A stretch of DNA of 64,000 nt, taken from assembly GCF_900149705.1 (NCBI RefSeq), contig NZ_LT703001.1, forward strand, positions 1,798,001 through 1,862,000, given 5' to 3'. Source of the DNA: Sphingorhabdus sp. Alg231-15 (GTDB lineage Bacteria > Pseudomonadota > Alphaproteobacteria > Sphingomonadales > Sphingomonadaceae). Below are positions 15,021 to 24,137 of the stretch, piece after piece. The notes beneath the pieces were generated by a model, which had not been told where the DNA came from, ran no database searches, and saw only the letters and a list, made by a program, of their open reading frames with translations. Position 1 is the stretch's first letter. Each line of letters begins with the position of its first letter. Made by a program: the position numbers and the translations under genes.

Positions 15021-16592
15021 GTGAGTACAGCGCCAGTTTCCGGGTTTGAAGCGGCTATTCAGCCAGTCACTAATGTATCGGACTTTATCTGGGGCGGGAG
15101 CTGGAACGGGGAACCCGTCCTTGCCATTGCTGGCCAGCCGATACCGCCGATGGTCATCATCTTGCTAGGGGCTGGTATCTATTTCATGATCGGTCTGCGT
15201 GGCTATCCATTGCGTCGCCTGTTCCCGGCCCTCGCTGGTCTTTTCAAGAAATCGGAGAGTAAGGGTGCAGGTGAGATATCACCATTTGCTGCGTTGTCTA
15301 CCGCGCTTTCCGGGCAAGTTGGAACCGGTAATCTGGCGGGCGTTGCGACTGCCATTACGCTAGGCGGCCCCGGTGCCATATTCTGGATGTGGGTCACCGC
15401 CCTGTTCGGCATGGCGCTTGCCTTTGCCGAAGGATCACTGGCGGTACGTTTCCGCGAGCAGGCAGAGGATGGCACCTATCGCGGCGGGCCGATGACTTAT
15501 ATCAGCATCGGCCTTGGCCCCAAATGGACCTGGCTGGCGGTGCTTTTCTGCATTGGCGCTCTCTTTTCCGCCTTGGTTACTGGCAACGGCATTCAAGCCA
15601 ATAGTCTGGGTGACAGCGCCAACGAGCTTTTTGGTGTTGAAGAGTGGATTGGCGGCGCTATTGCTGCGATCGCTGTCTTTGCCGTCATTATCGGGGGCAT
15701 CAAATCCATCGGTAAAGTTGCTGAAACGATCGTCCCTTGGATGGCAGGCGCTTATCTGATCATGGCTTTTGTCGCCTTGATGATTAACCTGCCCTATCTT
15801 CCAGAAACCTTTTCCCGCATCTTTGCAGGCGCATTTGGTTATGACGCTGCCGCAGGTGGCTTCCTCGGTGCGATGATCATGATTGCCATTCGTGCTGGTG
15901 TGGCACGCGGACTGTTCTCCAACGAGGCAGGTCAGGGTTCCACCCCGATTGCCCATGCTGTGGCACAAACCAATGACCCGGCGGCTCAAGGCCGCTTTGC
16001 AATGATGGGTACGTTTATCGATACAATCGTCATTTGCACGATGACCGCATTGGTCATGCTAACCGTTGCGGGCGACTTTACCGTGACCGATGCCAATGGC
16101 GTCAAAACAGCGGTAGAACATGCTTGGCAGTCCGACCTCAATGGCTTTGCGATGACATCGGGTGCCTACGGAGCGGCCTTCCCGTTTGAACTGTTCAGCA
16201 TTCCTATCGGGACATTGATCGTCTCTGTCGCGTTGATCCTATTCGTGTTCACCACCTTGCTCACTTGGAGCTATTATGGCGAGCGCGCGATCACTTATCT
16301 CTATGACCTGCTGCCCGGTTCGAGCCTTAGCGGCGAAAAGAAGCTGCACTTTGTCTGGCGCGTGCTTTGGTGCGTGGTGATCTTCTTCGGTTCTTTCGCA
16401 CCGTTGCAACTTGTCTGGCGCCTGGGCGATATTTCGAATGCGGTAATGACGCTGCCAAATATCGTCGCCCTTCTGGCCCTATCCGGCGTGGTCTTTGCGC
16501 TGGCCAAAGGTAATCGCACGGCGGGCACCGATCATGGCCGTGAGACACCGAAAGAGCTGCAAGAGGAAGTTTCAGGAGCAGCGGGGCATTAA
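15021..16592 (+). CDS. Amino-acid (alanine/glycine):cation symporter, AGCS family
   Basis: A 523-residue integral membrane protein of the AGCS family, which takes up alanine or glycine with sodium or protons. The family signature FAALSTALSGQVGTGNLAGV is at about residues 89-108. Later conserved parts include GGPMTYISIGLG, RAGVARGLFSNEAGQGSTPI and TLLTWSYYGERA. About eleven hydrophobic segments are visible. The start is GTG at 15021 behind GGGGAG. A repeat element follows the gene and separates it from yqaA-like DNA. The precise substrate cannot be read from sequence. Confidence 0.92.
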   Translation: MSTAPVSGFEAAIQPVTNVSDFIWGGSWNGEPVLAIAGQPIPPMVIILLGAGIYFMIGLRGYPLRRLFPALAGLFKKSESKGAGEISPFAALSTALSGQVGTGNLAGVATAITLGGPGAIFWMWVTALFGMALAFAEGSLAVRFREQAEDGTYRGGPMTYISIGLGPKWTWLAVLFCIGALFSALVTGNGIQANSLGDSANELFGVEEWIGGAIAAIAVFAVIIGGIKSIGKVAETIVPWMAGAYLIMAFVALMINLPYLPETFSRIFAGAFGYDAAAGGFLGAMIMIAIRAGVARGLFSNEAGQGSTPIAHAVAQTNDPAAQGRFAMMGTFIDTIVICTMTALVMLTVAGDFTVTDANGVKTAVEHAWQSDLNGFAMTSGAYGAAFPFELFSIPIGTLIVSVALILFVFTTLLTWSYYGERAITYLYDLLPGSSLSGEKKLHFVWRVLWCVVIFFGSFAPLQLVWRLGDISNAVMTLPNIVALLALSGVVFALAKGNRTAGTDHGRETPKELQEEVSGAAGH

Positions 16593-16603
16593 TTTATTTA
16601 TTC

Positions 16604-16804
16604 CCTCAAGCGCCGGGCGGGCGCATCCGCGCCCTTGGCTACGCGCCATAAGGCGCGGCGGCCGGTCGGCCTTGCCGAAGCTGCGCTTCGGTTTGGCGGT
16701 AACTTCAAAAATGGTCTCCGAGCGGAGCGAGGCAAGCGCGACCGCGCGCCCGAGCTTATGCGAAGAAAGCCAAGGGCGCGGATGCCCGCGCCCGGCGCCT
16801 GAGG
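16604..16804. repeat. 201-bp long inverted-repeat element, copy C
   Basis: It shares the left end CCTCAAGCGCCGGGCG, the inner GCGCCATAAGGCGCGGCGG arm and the right arm with CGAGCTTATGCG and CCCGCGCCCGGCG with copies A and B, but has a shorter, different centre. It fills the space between the symporter stop and the YqaA start. The copy shows that the family is dispersed and not confined to the GTA cluster. Confidence 0.88.
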
Positions 16805-16815
16805 TCTAATAAATA

Positions 16816-17397
16816 ATGCTCAAAAAACTATATGACTGGATGCTCGAAAAAGCCGGCCATCCACAAGCGACAAAATGGCTTGCAGGAATCAGCTTTGCAG
16901 AGTCGAGTTTCTTTCCAATTCCGCCCGATGTCATGCTCGCGCCCATGTGCTTGGCGAAACCGAAACGCGCCTATTGGTATGCGTTTATCTGTACGGTTTC
17001 ATCAGTGCTCGGCGCGCTGCTGGGCTATGCTATCGGTTTCTTCCTGTTTGAAACCATTGGTATTGCGATACTCGATTTCTATGGACTGGCCGACAAATTC
17101 GATGTGTTTGCAGAGAATTTTAACGAGCAAGGCTGGATCGTTGTCCTGCTCGCCGGGTTCACGCCGCTTCCCTTCAAGGTGATCACTATAGCCGCTGGTA
17201 GCACCGCCATGCCGCTTTATGTCCTGATCTTTGCTGCGATTATTGCGCGTTCAGCACGGTTCTTTCTCGTCGCGGTTCTTCTCGCCAAGTTCGGCGCGCC
17301 CATGAAAGACTGGATCGACAAGAACTTCGCGCTGGCCACCACGCTCGGCGGCATATTATTCGTCGGCGGCTTTGTTGCGGTGAAGTGGTTGCTGTGA
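16816..17397 (+). CDS. YqaA/DedA-like membrane protein
   Basis: A 193-residue membrane protein of the YqaA branch of the SNARE-associated/VTT (DedA) superfamily. Diagnostic text: WLAGISFAESSFFPIPPDVMLAPM near the N-terminus, VSSVLGALLGYAIG, and the conserved LLAGFTPLPFKVITIAAG. About four membrane-spanning stretches are visible. Members of this superfamily are linked with lipid flipping and membrane homeostasis, but this branch lacks a settled function. The start lies 11 bp after repeat copy C, so the ribosome site borders the repeat. Confidence 0.87.
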   Translation: MLKKLYDWMLEKAGHPQATKWLAGISFAESSFFPIPPDVMLAPMCLAKPKRAYWYAFICTVSSVLGALLGYAIGFFLFETIGIAILDFYGLADKFDVFAENFNEQGWIVVLLAGFTPLPFKVITIAAGSTAMPLYVLIFAAIIARSARFFLVAVLLAKFGAPMKDWIDKNFALATTLGGILFVGGFVAVKWLL

Positions 17398-17472
17398 CGC
17401 CCAAGAATTAGTTTCAGGCGGAACAGCTTTTTTTCAGTAGCATAGCGCCAAATCATTTCCTAAAGCTGAGCG

Positions 17473-18846
17473 ATGAGCACAAGACAAGTTTCAAACAGCA
17501 ACGATCCTGTGATCGAGGATGTCAGCCAGCTTATCGCGCCCATGCAAGGCGGGGAAAAGCCGAAAGAACAATGGCGCATCGGCACCGAGCATGAAAAATT
17601 TGTTTATTGCACCACCGATCATCACGCTCCCAGCTATGACGAACCCGGCGGAATCAAGGATCTTCTCCTCGCGCTGCAGGAATTTGGCTGGAAGCCGGTG
17701 GAGGAAAACGGCAAAGTCATTGCCATGGCGGGTGATGATGGCACCGTCAGCTTAGAGCCAGCTGGGCAATTGGAACTTTCGGGCGCGCCGCTCGAAAATC
17801 TCCACGAGACCTGCAATGAAACCGGTCGCCATTTGCAGCAAGTGAAAGCGATTGGCGAGAAAACCGGCAAGGGTTTCCTCGGCATGGGCATGTGGCCGGA
17901 CAAGACCCGCGCAGAGCTGCCGATCATGCCGAAGGGCCGCTATGGCATCATGCTCAATCACATGCCGACCGTTGGCAATCTTGGCCTCGACATGATGCTG
18001 CGCACCTGCACCATTCAGGTCAATCTCGACTATGCCAGCGAAGCGGACATGGCCCAGAAATTCCGTGTCGGTCTGGCGCTACAGCCTCTTGCCACCGCGC
18101 TGTTCGCCAATTCGCCCTTTACCGAAAATCAGCCCAATGGCTTTGAAAGCTTCCGCAGCCATATCTGGTCAGACACTGACCCGCATCGCACCGGCATGCT
18201 ACCCTTCGTGTTTGAAGAGGGTTTTGGCTATGAACGCTATGCCGAATATATGCTCGACGTGCCGATGTATTTCGTTTTTCGCGACGGAAAATATATCAAT
18301 GCGGCAGGCCTCAGTTTCCGGGATTTCCTGAAAGGCGAGCTATCAGTGCTGCCAGGCGAAAAACCCACCATGGACGACTGGAACGATCATCTTTCCACCG
18401 CTTTTCCAGAAGTACGGTTGAAAAGTTTCCTCGAAATGCGCGGTGCCGATGGCGGACCGTGGAACCGGATCTGCGCCCTGCCCGCTTTCTGGGTTGGCCT
18501 GCTCTATGATCAGACCGCCCTCGATGCCGCATGGGATCGAGTGAAGGGCTGGAGCATGGAAGAGCGTGAAGCGCTGCGCAACGCGGTACCGAAACAAGGG
18601 CTGGATGCACCACTGCCAAATGGCGGCAAATTACTCGATCTGGCTGGCGAAATTCTCGATATCGCCTCCGCTGGCCTGACCGCTCGCGGCCGCCTCAACA
18701 CGAGCGGCGATAACGAAAGCGGCTTTCTCGATCCCCTGCGCGAAGTCGTTGCAAAGGGTAAATCGCCAGCGGCTCAGCTGCTTGATCGCTATAACGGTGA
18801 CTGGAATGGCGATTTATCCCACATCTATGATGAAATGAGCTTTTGA
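17473..18846 (+). CDS. gshA: Glutamate--cysteine ligase, plant/alphaproteobacterial type
   Basis: A 457-residue enzyme that joins L-glutamate and L-cysteine with ATP, the first step of glutathione synthesis. Recognisable text: WRIGTEHEKFVY near residue 36, GDDGTVSLEPAGQLELSGAP around 90-110, LNHMPTVGNLGLDMMLRTCT, and FEEGFGYERYAEYMLDVPMYF. The length is normal for the class-2 type GCL of alphaproteobacteria and plants. Two cysteines in and near MLRTCTIQVN could form a redox switch as in plant GCL, but that is not established here. It is a monocistronic gene. Confidence 0.95.
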   Translation: MSTRQVSNSNDPVIEDVSQLIAPMQGGEKPKEQWRIGTEHEKFVYCTTDHHAPSYDEPGGIKDLLLALQEFGWKPVEENGKVIAMAGDDGTVSLEPAGQLELSGAPLENLHETCNETGRHLQQVKAIGEKTGKGFLGMGMWPDKTRAELPIMPKGRYGIMLNHMPTVGNLGLDMMLRTCTIQVNLDYASEADMAQKFRVGLALQPLATALFANSPFTENQPNGFESFRSHIWSDTDPHRTGMLPFVFEEGFGYERYAEYMLDVPMYFVFRDGKYINAAGLSFRDFLKGELSVLPGEKPTMDDWNDHLSTAFPEVRLKSFLEMRGADGGPWNRICALPAFWVGLLYDQTALDAAWDRVKGWSMEEREALRNAVPKQGLDAPLPNGGKLLDLAGEILDIASAGLTARGRLNTSGDNESGFLDPLREVVAKGKSPAAQLLDRYNGDWNGDLSHIYDEMSF

Positions 18847-19038
18847 TAAGCACGGCCATCTAACAATCAGCAATGATTTGTAACGCAATTGCAACAGTTG
18901 TGCCGGATTCCGCACGATCCCGCCCCTTTACACCCCCATAAACTTGACCGTTGCGGCCATGATGGTCAGGGGTTGCGGCACGGAGAACAGGGAAGCTCTC
19001 CGAGTCCATTACCAACGCCATTGCCGGAGATTATCGTC
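18847..19038 (+). promoter_or_regulatory. Leader of the TonB receptor gene with hairpin
   Basis: The 192-bp interval holds a G/C-rich leader. A stem CGGAGA...TCTCCG (about 18980-19001) lies some 40 bp before the start codon, and GGAG lies 9 bp before the ATG. It does not match the cobalamin riboswitch core that I know, so I do not name a riboswitch. Local structure near the ribosome site remains possible. Confidence 0.3.
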
Positions 19039-21384
19039 ATGCGTCGCATATCCGTATCTGCCATTTCACGTTTCGCCCTTGCCGGAGCTTTGCTCGCGGG
19101 CGGCCTGTCACAGCCCGTTTTCGCACAGGAGGAAGCCGGCGCGGACGATGATCAGCTCGGTACCATTGTTGTGACCGCACAACGGCGCGAAGAAAATTTG
19201 CAGGATGTGCCGCTCTCCATCTCGACCCTCAGCGATGATAAGCTCGCGGCCATTGGCGCTGGTGGTCAGGATGTTCGCGCTCTATCTTCCCGCGTACCGA
19301 GCCTGGTGGTTGAATCCTCTTTCGGACGCACCTTCCCCCGCTTTTATATTCGTGGCCTCGGCAACACCGATTTCGATTTCAACGCAGCCCAGCCAGTCAG
19401 CCTTGTTTATGATGATGTGGTTCTGGAAAATCCGATCCTCAAAGGCTTTCCGATTTTCGATCTTGAACGTGTCGAGGTTTTGCGCGGGCCGCAAGGCACA
19501 TTGTTCGGCCGGAACACCCCGGCTGGCATCGTGAAATTTGACTCGGTCAAGCCGACAAATGATGTGAACGGCTATGGCCGTATCAGCTATGGCCGGTTCA
19601 ACGCGGTCAATGCGGAGGGCGCTGTAACCGTGCCGTTGATCGACAATGTCCTCTCGGCGCGCATCTCGGCGCTCTATCAGCGACAGGACGATTGGGTGGA
19701 CAATACTAACCCGTCCGCACCTGAGAATAACACCTTTGAAGGCTATGACGAATTTGCTGTTCGCGGCCAGCTGTTGTTTACACCTAGCGATGAGCAGGAA
19801 TTGCTGATCACCGGTCAGTATCGCGATCTTGAAGGCACGGCGCGCGTATTCCGCGCCAATGTCTTTACCCGCGGACAATCCGGCCTGAACGCCGACTTCG
19901 AGCGTGATGAAGTCGCGACCGACGGCCAGAATGAGCAGGATGTCGAAACCTACAATATCGCAGCACGCTATAGCTATGATTTCGGACCGGTATCGCTAAT
20001 CTCGGTCACCAGCCTGTGGGGCGGCGACGCGACATCAGTCGGCGATGTCGACGGCGGTTTTGGTGCCAATTTCCTGCCGCCTGCGCTATTTGGCCCGGGC
20101 GACATTCCCTTTACCGCTGAAACCCGCGACAGCGTTCCGTTCCTGACCCAGTTCACGCAGGAAGTGCGTCTGGAAAGCAATGGTGACGGCCCGTTTAACT
20201 ATCAGGCCGGTTTCTTTTACTTTGACGAACAGCTCAGAATTGACAGCGAAAATTATTCGACGCTCGGCGATCCTTTGAACGCGCCCGGCGGGATTAATAT
20301 TTTCGTGCGCCAACGTCAGTCGAGTGAAGCCTTTGGCATATTTGGTGCCGTGACTTTTGATGTTACCGATCAGCTGAGCATTTCCGGCGGATTACGCTAT
20401 AATGATGACGAACGTGACTATAGCGTGGTGCGGTCTCGGGATACGCAGTTCCCGACCTTCCTGCAAAACCCGCTCGGCACCGTTACCCGCTCGGTTAGCG
20501 ATGACAATGTGACCTGGGATGCCAGCATAACCTACGCTGCCAGTGATGATATCAACCTCTATGCTCGCGTCGCCAGAGGCTATCGCGCGCCGAGCATACA
20601 AGGCCGGATCCTGTTTCCCCCAGCAACTGCAACGCCATTGGAAGATGGTGTGACGATTGGCGATTCCGAAACCATCCAATCCTATGAGGCAGGCGTCAAA
20701 GCCACCGTGCTGGATGGCCGCGGGCGGATCAATCTCAATGGCTTTCTCTATAATCTGAATGATGCACAGCTCACGGCTGTAGGCGGCGGCATTAACGCCA
20801 ATCGCCTGATCAATGCCGACAATGTCCGCGGCTATGGTTTTGAACTCGACACGGAATTCAAACCAATCCCGGAATTGCTGCTCAGCGCGAGCCTCAGCTA
20901 CAATAACACCGAGATTCAGGATGATGGTCTGACAACAGCTGCTTGCGGTGCAACCCGGGTCGACACCTTCCCGGATGTGTCGCTCTGCACCATATTGGAT
21001 CCGATCGTCACACCAGCAGCACCCTTTTCGGCGGCAATTGTTAGCATCGACGGCAACAGCCTGCCACAGAGCCCGCGCTGGATTGCCAACTGGACAGCAC
21101 GCTACTCCATTCCTGTCGGCGCTGGCGAAGTCTATGCCTTTACCGATTGGTCCTACCGCTCGAAAATCAACTTCTTCCTCTACGAATCGGTTGAGTTTCA
21201 GGATGGTGGCCAGCTCGAGGGCGGCCTGCGCATCGGCTATCAGACCGACAGCTTTGATGTTGCCGGCTTTGTTCGCAACATCACCAACGACGAGTCAGCG
21301 GTGGGTGGAATCGACTTTAACAACCTGACCGGCTTCGTTAACGAACCGCGTATCTGGGGCATTGAAGCCGGGTTCAAATTCTGA
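19039..21384 (+). CDS. TonB-dependent outer-membrane receptor
   Basis: A 781-residue protein with a cleavable signal (RFALAGALLAGGLSQPVFAQ). A TonB-box-like GTIVVTAQRREENLQDVPLSI follows immediately, then the plug domain with FYIRGLGNTDFDFNA and VEVLRGPQGTLFGRNTPAGIV, then a 22-strand barrel with YARVARGYRAPSIQGR and a final aromatic residue (GFKF). It is the type abundant in sphingomonads, which take up siderophores, oligosaccharides, plant phenolics or lipids; the substrate is unknown here. The ATG at 19039 has GGAG upstream. An in-frame extension to 18889 lacks signal-like features and is rejected. Confidence 0.93.
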   Translation: MRRISVSAISRFALAGALLAGGLSQPVFAQEEAGADDDQLGTIVVTAQRREENLQDVPLSISTLSDDKLAAIGAGGQDVRALSSRVPSLVVESSFGRTFPRFYIRGLGNTDFDFNAAQPVSLVYDDVVLENPILKGFPIFDLERVEVLRGPQGTLFGRNTPAGIVKFDSVKPTNDVNGYGRISYGRFNAVNAEGAVTVPLIDNVLSARISALYQRQDDWVDNTNPSAPENNTFEGYDEFAVRGQLLFTPSDEQELLITGQYRDLEGTARVFRANVFTRGQSGLNADFERDEVATDGQNEQDVETYNIAARYSYDFGPVSLISVTSLWGGDATSVGDVDGGFGANFLPPALFGPGDIPFTAETRDSVPFLTQFTQEVRLESNGDGPFNYQAGFFYFDEQLRIDSENYSTLGDPLNAPGGINIFVRQRQSSEAFGIFGAVTFDVTDQLSISGGLRYNDDERDYSVVRSRDTQFPTFLQNPLGTVTRSVSDDNVTWDASITYAASDDINLYARVARGYRAPSIQGRILFPPATATPLEDGVTIGDSETIQSYEAGVKATVLDGRGRINLNGFLYNLNDAQLTAVGGGINANRLINADNVRGYGFELDTEFKPIPELLLSASLSYNNTEIQDDGLTTAACGATRVDTFPDVSLCTILDPIVTPAAPFSAAIVSIDGNSLPQSPRWIANWTARYSIPVGAGEVYAFTDWSYRSKINFFLYESVEFQDGGQLEGGLRIGYQTDSFDVAGFVRNITNDESAVGGIDFNNLTGFVNEPRIWGIEAGFKF

Positions 21385-22494
21385 TCAGAAGTTAAACGCC
21401 GATTGCTCGGTATCATCGTTGTGAGAGGCGGATATCTTGTCCGCCTCTTCAACACCTTCGAGATTCGCCAGCGTCAGGCCCAGCAGCCGCACGCCATTTT
21501 CCACCGGCATGATGCTCGCTAGCAACTCCCTACCGATATCGGCAAATTCAGTCTTGCCTTCGACATTGCGATCTAGTGATTTGGATCGGGTGATCTGCCG
21601 GAAATCGGCATATTTCGCTTTCAGCGTCACCGTCCGCCCGCGCGATCCAGACTTCTCGATGCTATTCCAGACAATGTCGATAATCTTCTCGATCGCTTCT
21701 TCGAGATCTGTGTCACTGACCAGATCTTTGCCATAGGTGCGTTCGCCACCAACAGACTTGCGGATGCGATTTGGTTTGACCTCGCGGTGGTCCACGCCGC
21801 GAGAGGCGCGGAATAGATAGCCCGCCGACTTGCCAAAATGCTGACGAAGAAACTCCTCCGACTGCGCGCGCAAATCCGCGCCGGTGTGAATATCGAGCTT
21901 GGCCATGCGCTCGGCGGTTTTGGGGCCAACACCAAAGAACCGCCGTACCGGCAGTTGAGCGACAAAATTCGCTCCCTGATGAGGCTTGATCACGCAAATT
22001 CCGTCCGGCTTGTTCTGGTCCGAGGCTATTTTGGCGATAAACTTGTTATAACTCACACCGGCACTGGCCGTTAGCTGGGTTTGTTTCTTGATCTCCGCAC
22101 GTATCATTTCTGCAATGCGGGTGGCGTTGCCGACCCCCATCTTGTCTTGCGTCACATCAATATAGGCCTCGTCGAGCGATAATGGTTCAACCAGATCGCT
22201 ATGGCTGCGGAAAATTGCCCGGATCTGTTGTGATACCTGCCGATAGACGTCAAAGCGATGCTTGACGAAAATCAGATCGGGACAACGCCGTTTTGCGGTT
22301 ACCGACGGCATGGCCGAGCGCACACCAAATTGCCGTGCTTCATAGCTCGCTGCAGCAACCACACCACGCGCTGCCGAACCGCCCACCGCAACCGGCTTGC
22401 CTTGCAGTTCGGGATGATCGCGCTGTTCAACACTGGCAAAAAACGCATCCATATCGATATGGATGATTTTGCGGATGCCGAGCTGTTCCGTCAT
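21385..22494 (-). CDS. dinB: DNA polymerase IV (Y family)
   Basis: A 369-residue translesion polymerase with the catalytic HIDMDAFFASVEQRDHPEL at the start and LSLDEAYIDVT around residues 102-112, which provide the three metal-binding carboxylates. The helix-hairpin-helix FFGVGPKTAERMAKLDI and a little-finger domain follow. A C-terminal clamp-binding motif may be QSAFNF (last residues). The ATG overlaps the stop of the preceding gene by 4 bp. The gene ends back-to-back with the TonB receptor gene with no gap between the stop codons. Confidence 0.95.
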   Translation of the reverse strand: MTEQLGIRKIIHIDMDAFFASVEQRDHPELQGKPVAVGGSAARGVVAAASYEARQFGVRSAMPSVTAKRRCPDLIFVKHRFDVYRQVSQQIRAIFRSHSDLVEPLSLDEAYIDVTQDKMGVGNATRIAEMIRAEIKKQTQLTASAGVSYNKFIAKIASDQNKPDGICVIKPHQGANFVAQLPVRRFFGVGPKTAERMAKLDIHTGADLRAQSEEFLRQHFGKSAGYLFRASRGVDHREVKPNRIRKSVGGERTYGKDLVSDTDLEEAIEKIIDIVWNSIEKSGSRGRTVTLKAKYADFRQITRSKSLDRNVEGKTEFADIGRELLASIMPVENGVRLLGLTLANLEGVEEADKISASHNDDTEQSAFNF

Positions 22495-24074
22495 CGTTCG
22501 GTTTCGGCAGCCTCACGGTATCGCTCGATCACCGCTTCAGGAACCGCCATCCGGATCATGGGCGGAAAGCTCGCCCGCGCGCCGCAACTGACATAGTTCA
22601 TCATTGGGCTATCTTCATCGCCGCGCAATTGACCGCTTTTATAAACTTCCACGCGCCCGTCATGATAGCGCAACACGGGAAAGTTGCGGGTCACGCCATC
22701 TTTTTCTTGCGCTATGCTGTACCAGCCAGTGGCTCGGTCAAAGCGCAGGCCCTTGACGCCTAGCCCGCATATATGGGCATTGGCACCAATCGCATCTCCA
22801 AAAGCTTCCAGACCGCCATCCATGCTCCGTTTGACCAACAGGCTCGCGCGCGCTTCTCCCGCCAAGATCGGAACCAGCTGGCCATAGCTAGAGGATTGCT
22901 TGATATCATCGGTCAGCGGCAGGACATCTTCCAGAAACAACGCTTCTTCTCCGGGTTTCAGCCAATCCGCTTCTCCCAAAAGCCCGATCAGCTGGCCAAC
23001 ACGCTGGTCATAGGACGCGCGCAGGCAGTCGGTCGGATATTGTTCAAATCCGCAAGCGTTTCGCTGCTTTAGCCAAGCTTTCTGACTGGCCTTCACGCTG
23101 CGATCCCGTTTGAGCACTTCTTTGTAAAGCGTGGCGACTTGCCGGTCATAGAAACGCATGCTGCTGTTATATTCACCGCAAATCTCGTTCTCGATATCCG
23201 TTCTGGCTTTGCCGCAATCAAAGGACGGCGCATCGTTATCCTCTGCCGCTAATGCTGAGGCCATCAATACCGCCCAGGTTTCTGGTAGAACCATGACCTT
23301 TTCATCGCCGCCAGCCAGAAACACTGCCCCCATATTGTTGGCATCCTTGAAAGCGGTTAACTGACGCGGACTGATGACGGTTTGGTTCAATATCGCACCG
23401 GTCACGTTAGCGTCGTAAAAACCAAAGCTGCTGATATCGACGAAAGCGAGATTCGTCACCTGCGCACTGATGCCGTTCCGCGCAATCGGGCAGCCATCGA
23501 TAACCGTAATCCCGCAATCAAATTTGAAACCCGTTAAGTTGGCGCCATCGATATTCAGCCCCTCGACGTCACCATCCCAGCCGCCATCTAATTTGCCGCT
23601 GCTCCAGTCTACAGCTTTGGCATCGACACGCGAAAAAACGCTGCTGCGGATCAGGATATCCTGCATTCTCGCGCCGATCATTCCGGCTGCATCCAAATTT
23701 GATTTAATGAAACCAACGCCGGGCGCCTTTACCCCGGTCCAATCTGATCGTCTGAGATCGCTCTCCACGAAACAGATATTGGACAGTTCGACACCAGTGA
23801 AATCCCAACCCGAAAAATTGCCGCCTTCGATCAAGATGGTCTTGTCACCAGCGACCTTGGAATAGCCCGCGAGCTGTTCGGGCGACGCGATCTTCGTGCC
23901 GTCATAGGTTTTCATCGCTTGGCCTACGGCGGCACCATTAACGCTGCCATAGATATTCCCATAGGCATATTGGCAACCGGGAATCGGCGGCGTTGGTAAC
24001 TGAGCAGCGGCCGGAGTTGCCATGAAAGGCAACACCATCAACATACCCCAAAGCCACAACTTCCCGTTTTTCAC
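22491..24074 (-). CDS. Secreted protein with pentapeptide-like and LprI-like (DUF1311) domains
   Basis: A 527-residue exported protein: signal MKNGKLWLWGMLMVLPFMATPAAAQ. Residues 85-230 contain repeating A/N-L-x-x-x pieces (NLTGFKF, DANVTGAIL) suggestive of a pentapeptide-like beta-helix. Then comes a cysteine-rich LprI-like segment with SFDCGKARTDIENEICGEYN and AWLKQRNACG around residues 288-350. Its C-terminal part has no name. LprI domains can inhibit lysozyme, so envelope protection is possible. It is co-transcribed with dinB through a 4-bp overlap. The association with a polymerase is odd and may be fortuitous. Confidence 0.7.
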   Translation of the reverse strand: MKNGKLWLWGMLMVLPFMATPAAAQLPTPPIPGCQYAYGNIYGSVNGAAVGQAMKTYDGTKIASPEQLAGYSKVAGDKTILIEGGNFSGWDFTGVELSNICFVESDLRRSDWTGVKAPGVGFIKSNLDAAGMIGARMQDILIRSSVFSRVDAKAVDWSSGKLDGGWDGDVEGLNIDGANLTGFKFDCGITVIDGCPIARNGISAQVTNLAFVDISSFGFYDANVTGAILNQTVISPRQLTAFKDANNMGAVFLAGGDEKVMVLPETWAVLMASALAAEDNDAPSFDCGKARTDIENEICGEYNSSMRFYDRQVATLYKEVLKRDRSVKASQKAWLKQRNACGFEQYPTDCLRASYDQRVGQLIGLLGEADWLKPGEEALFLEDVLPLTDDIKQSSSYGQLVPILAGEARASLLVKRSMDGGLEAFGDAIGANAHICGLGVKGLRFDRATGWYSIAQEKDGVTRNFPVLRYHDGRVEVYKSGQLRGDEDSPMMNYVSCGARASFPPMIRMAVPEAVIERYREAAETER

Positions 24075-24137
24075 GATCCCGAAAACTCCCTGTTCGTATG
24101 TCGGCCAGCGATCATAGCATTTTCACCTATAGCCACG

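Noticed and set aside
18947-19038. Cobalamin or other named riboswitch before the TonB receptor
   Set aside because: The conserved core that I would expect for a cobalamin riboswitch is not present, so only an unnamed hairpin is listed.
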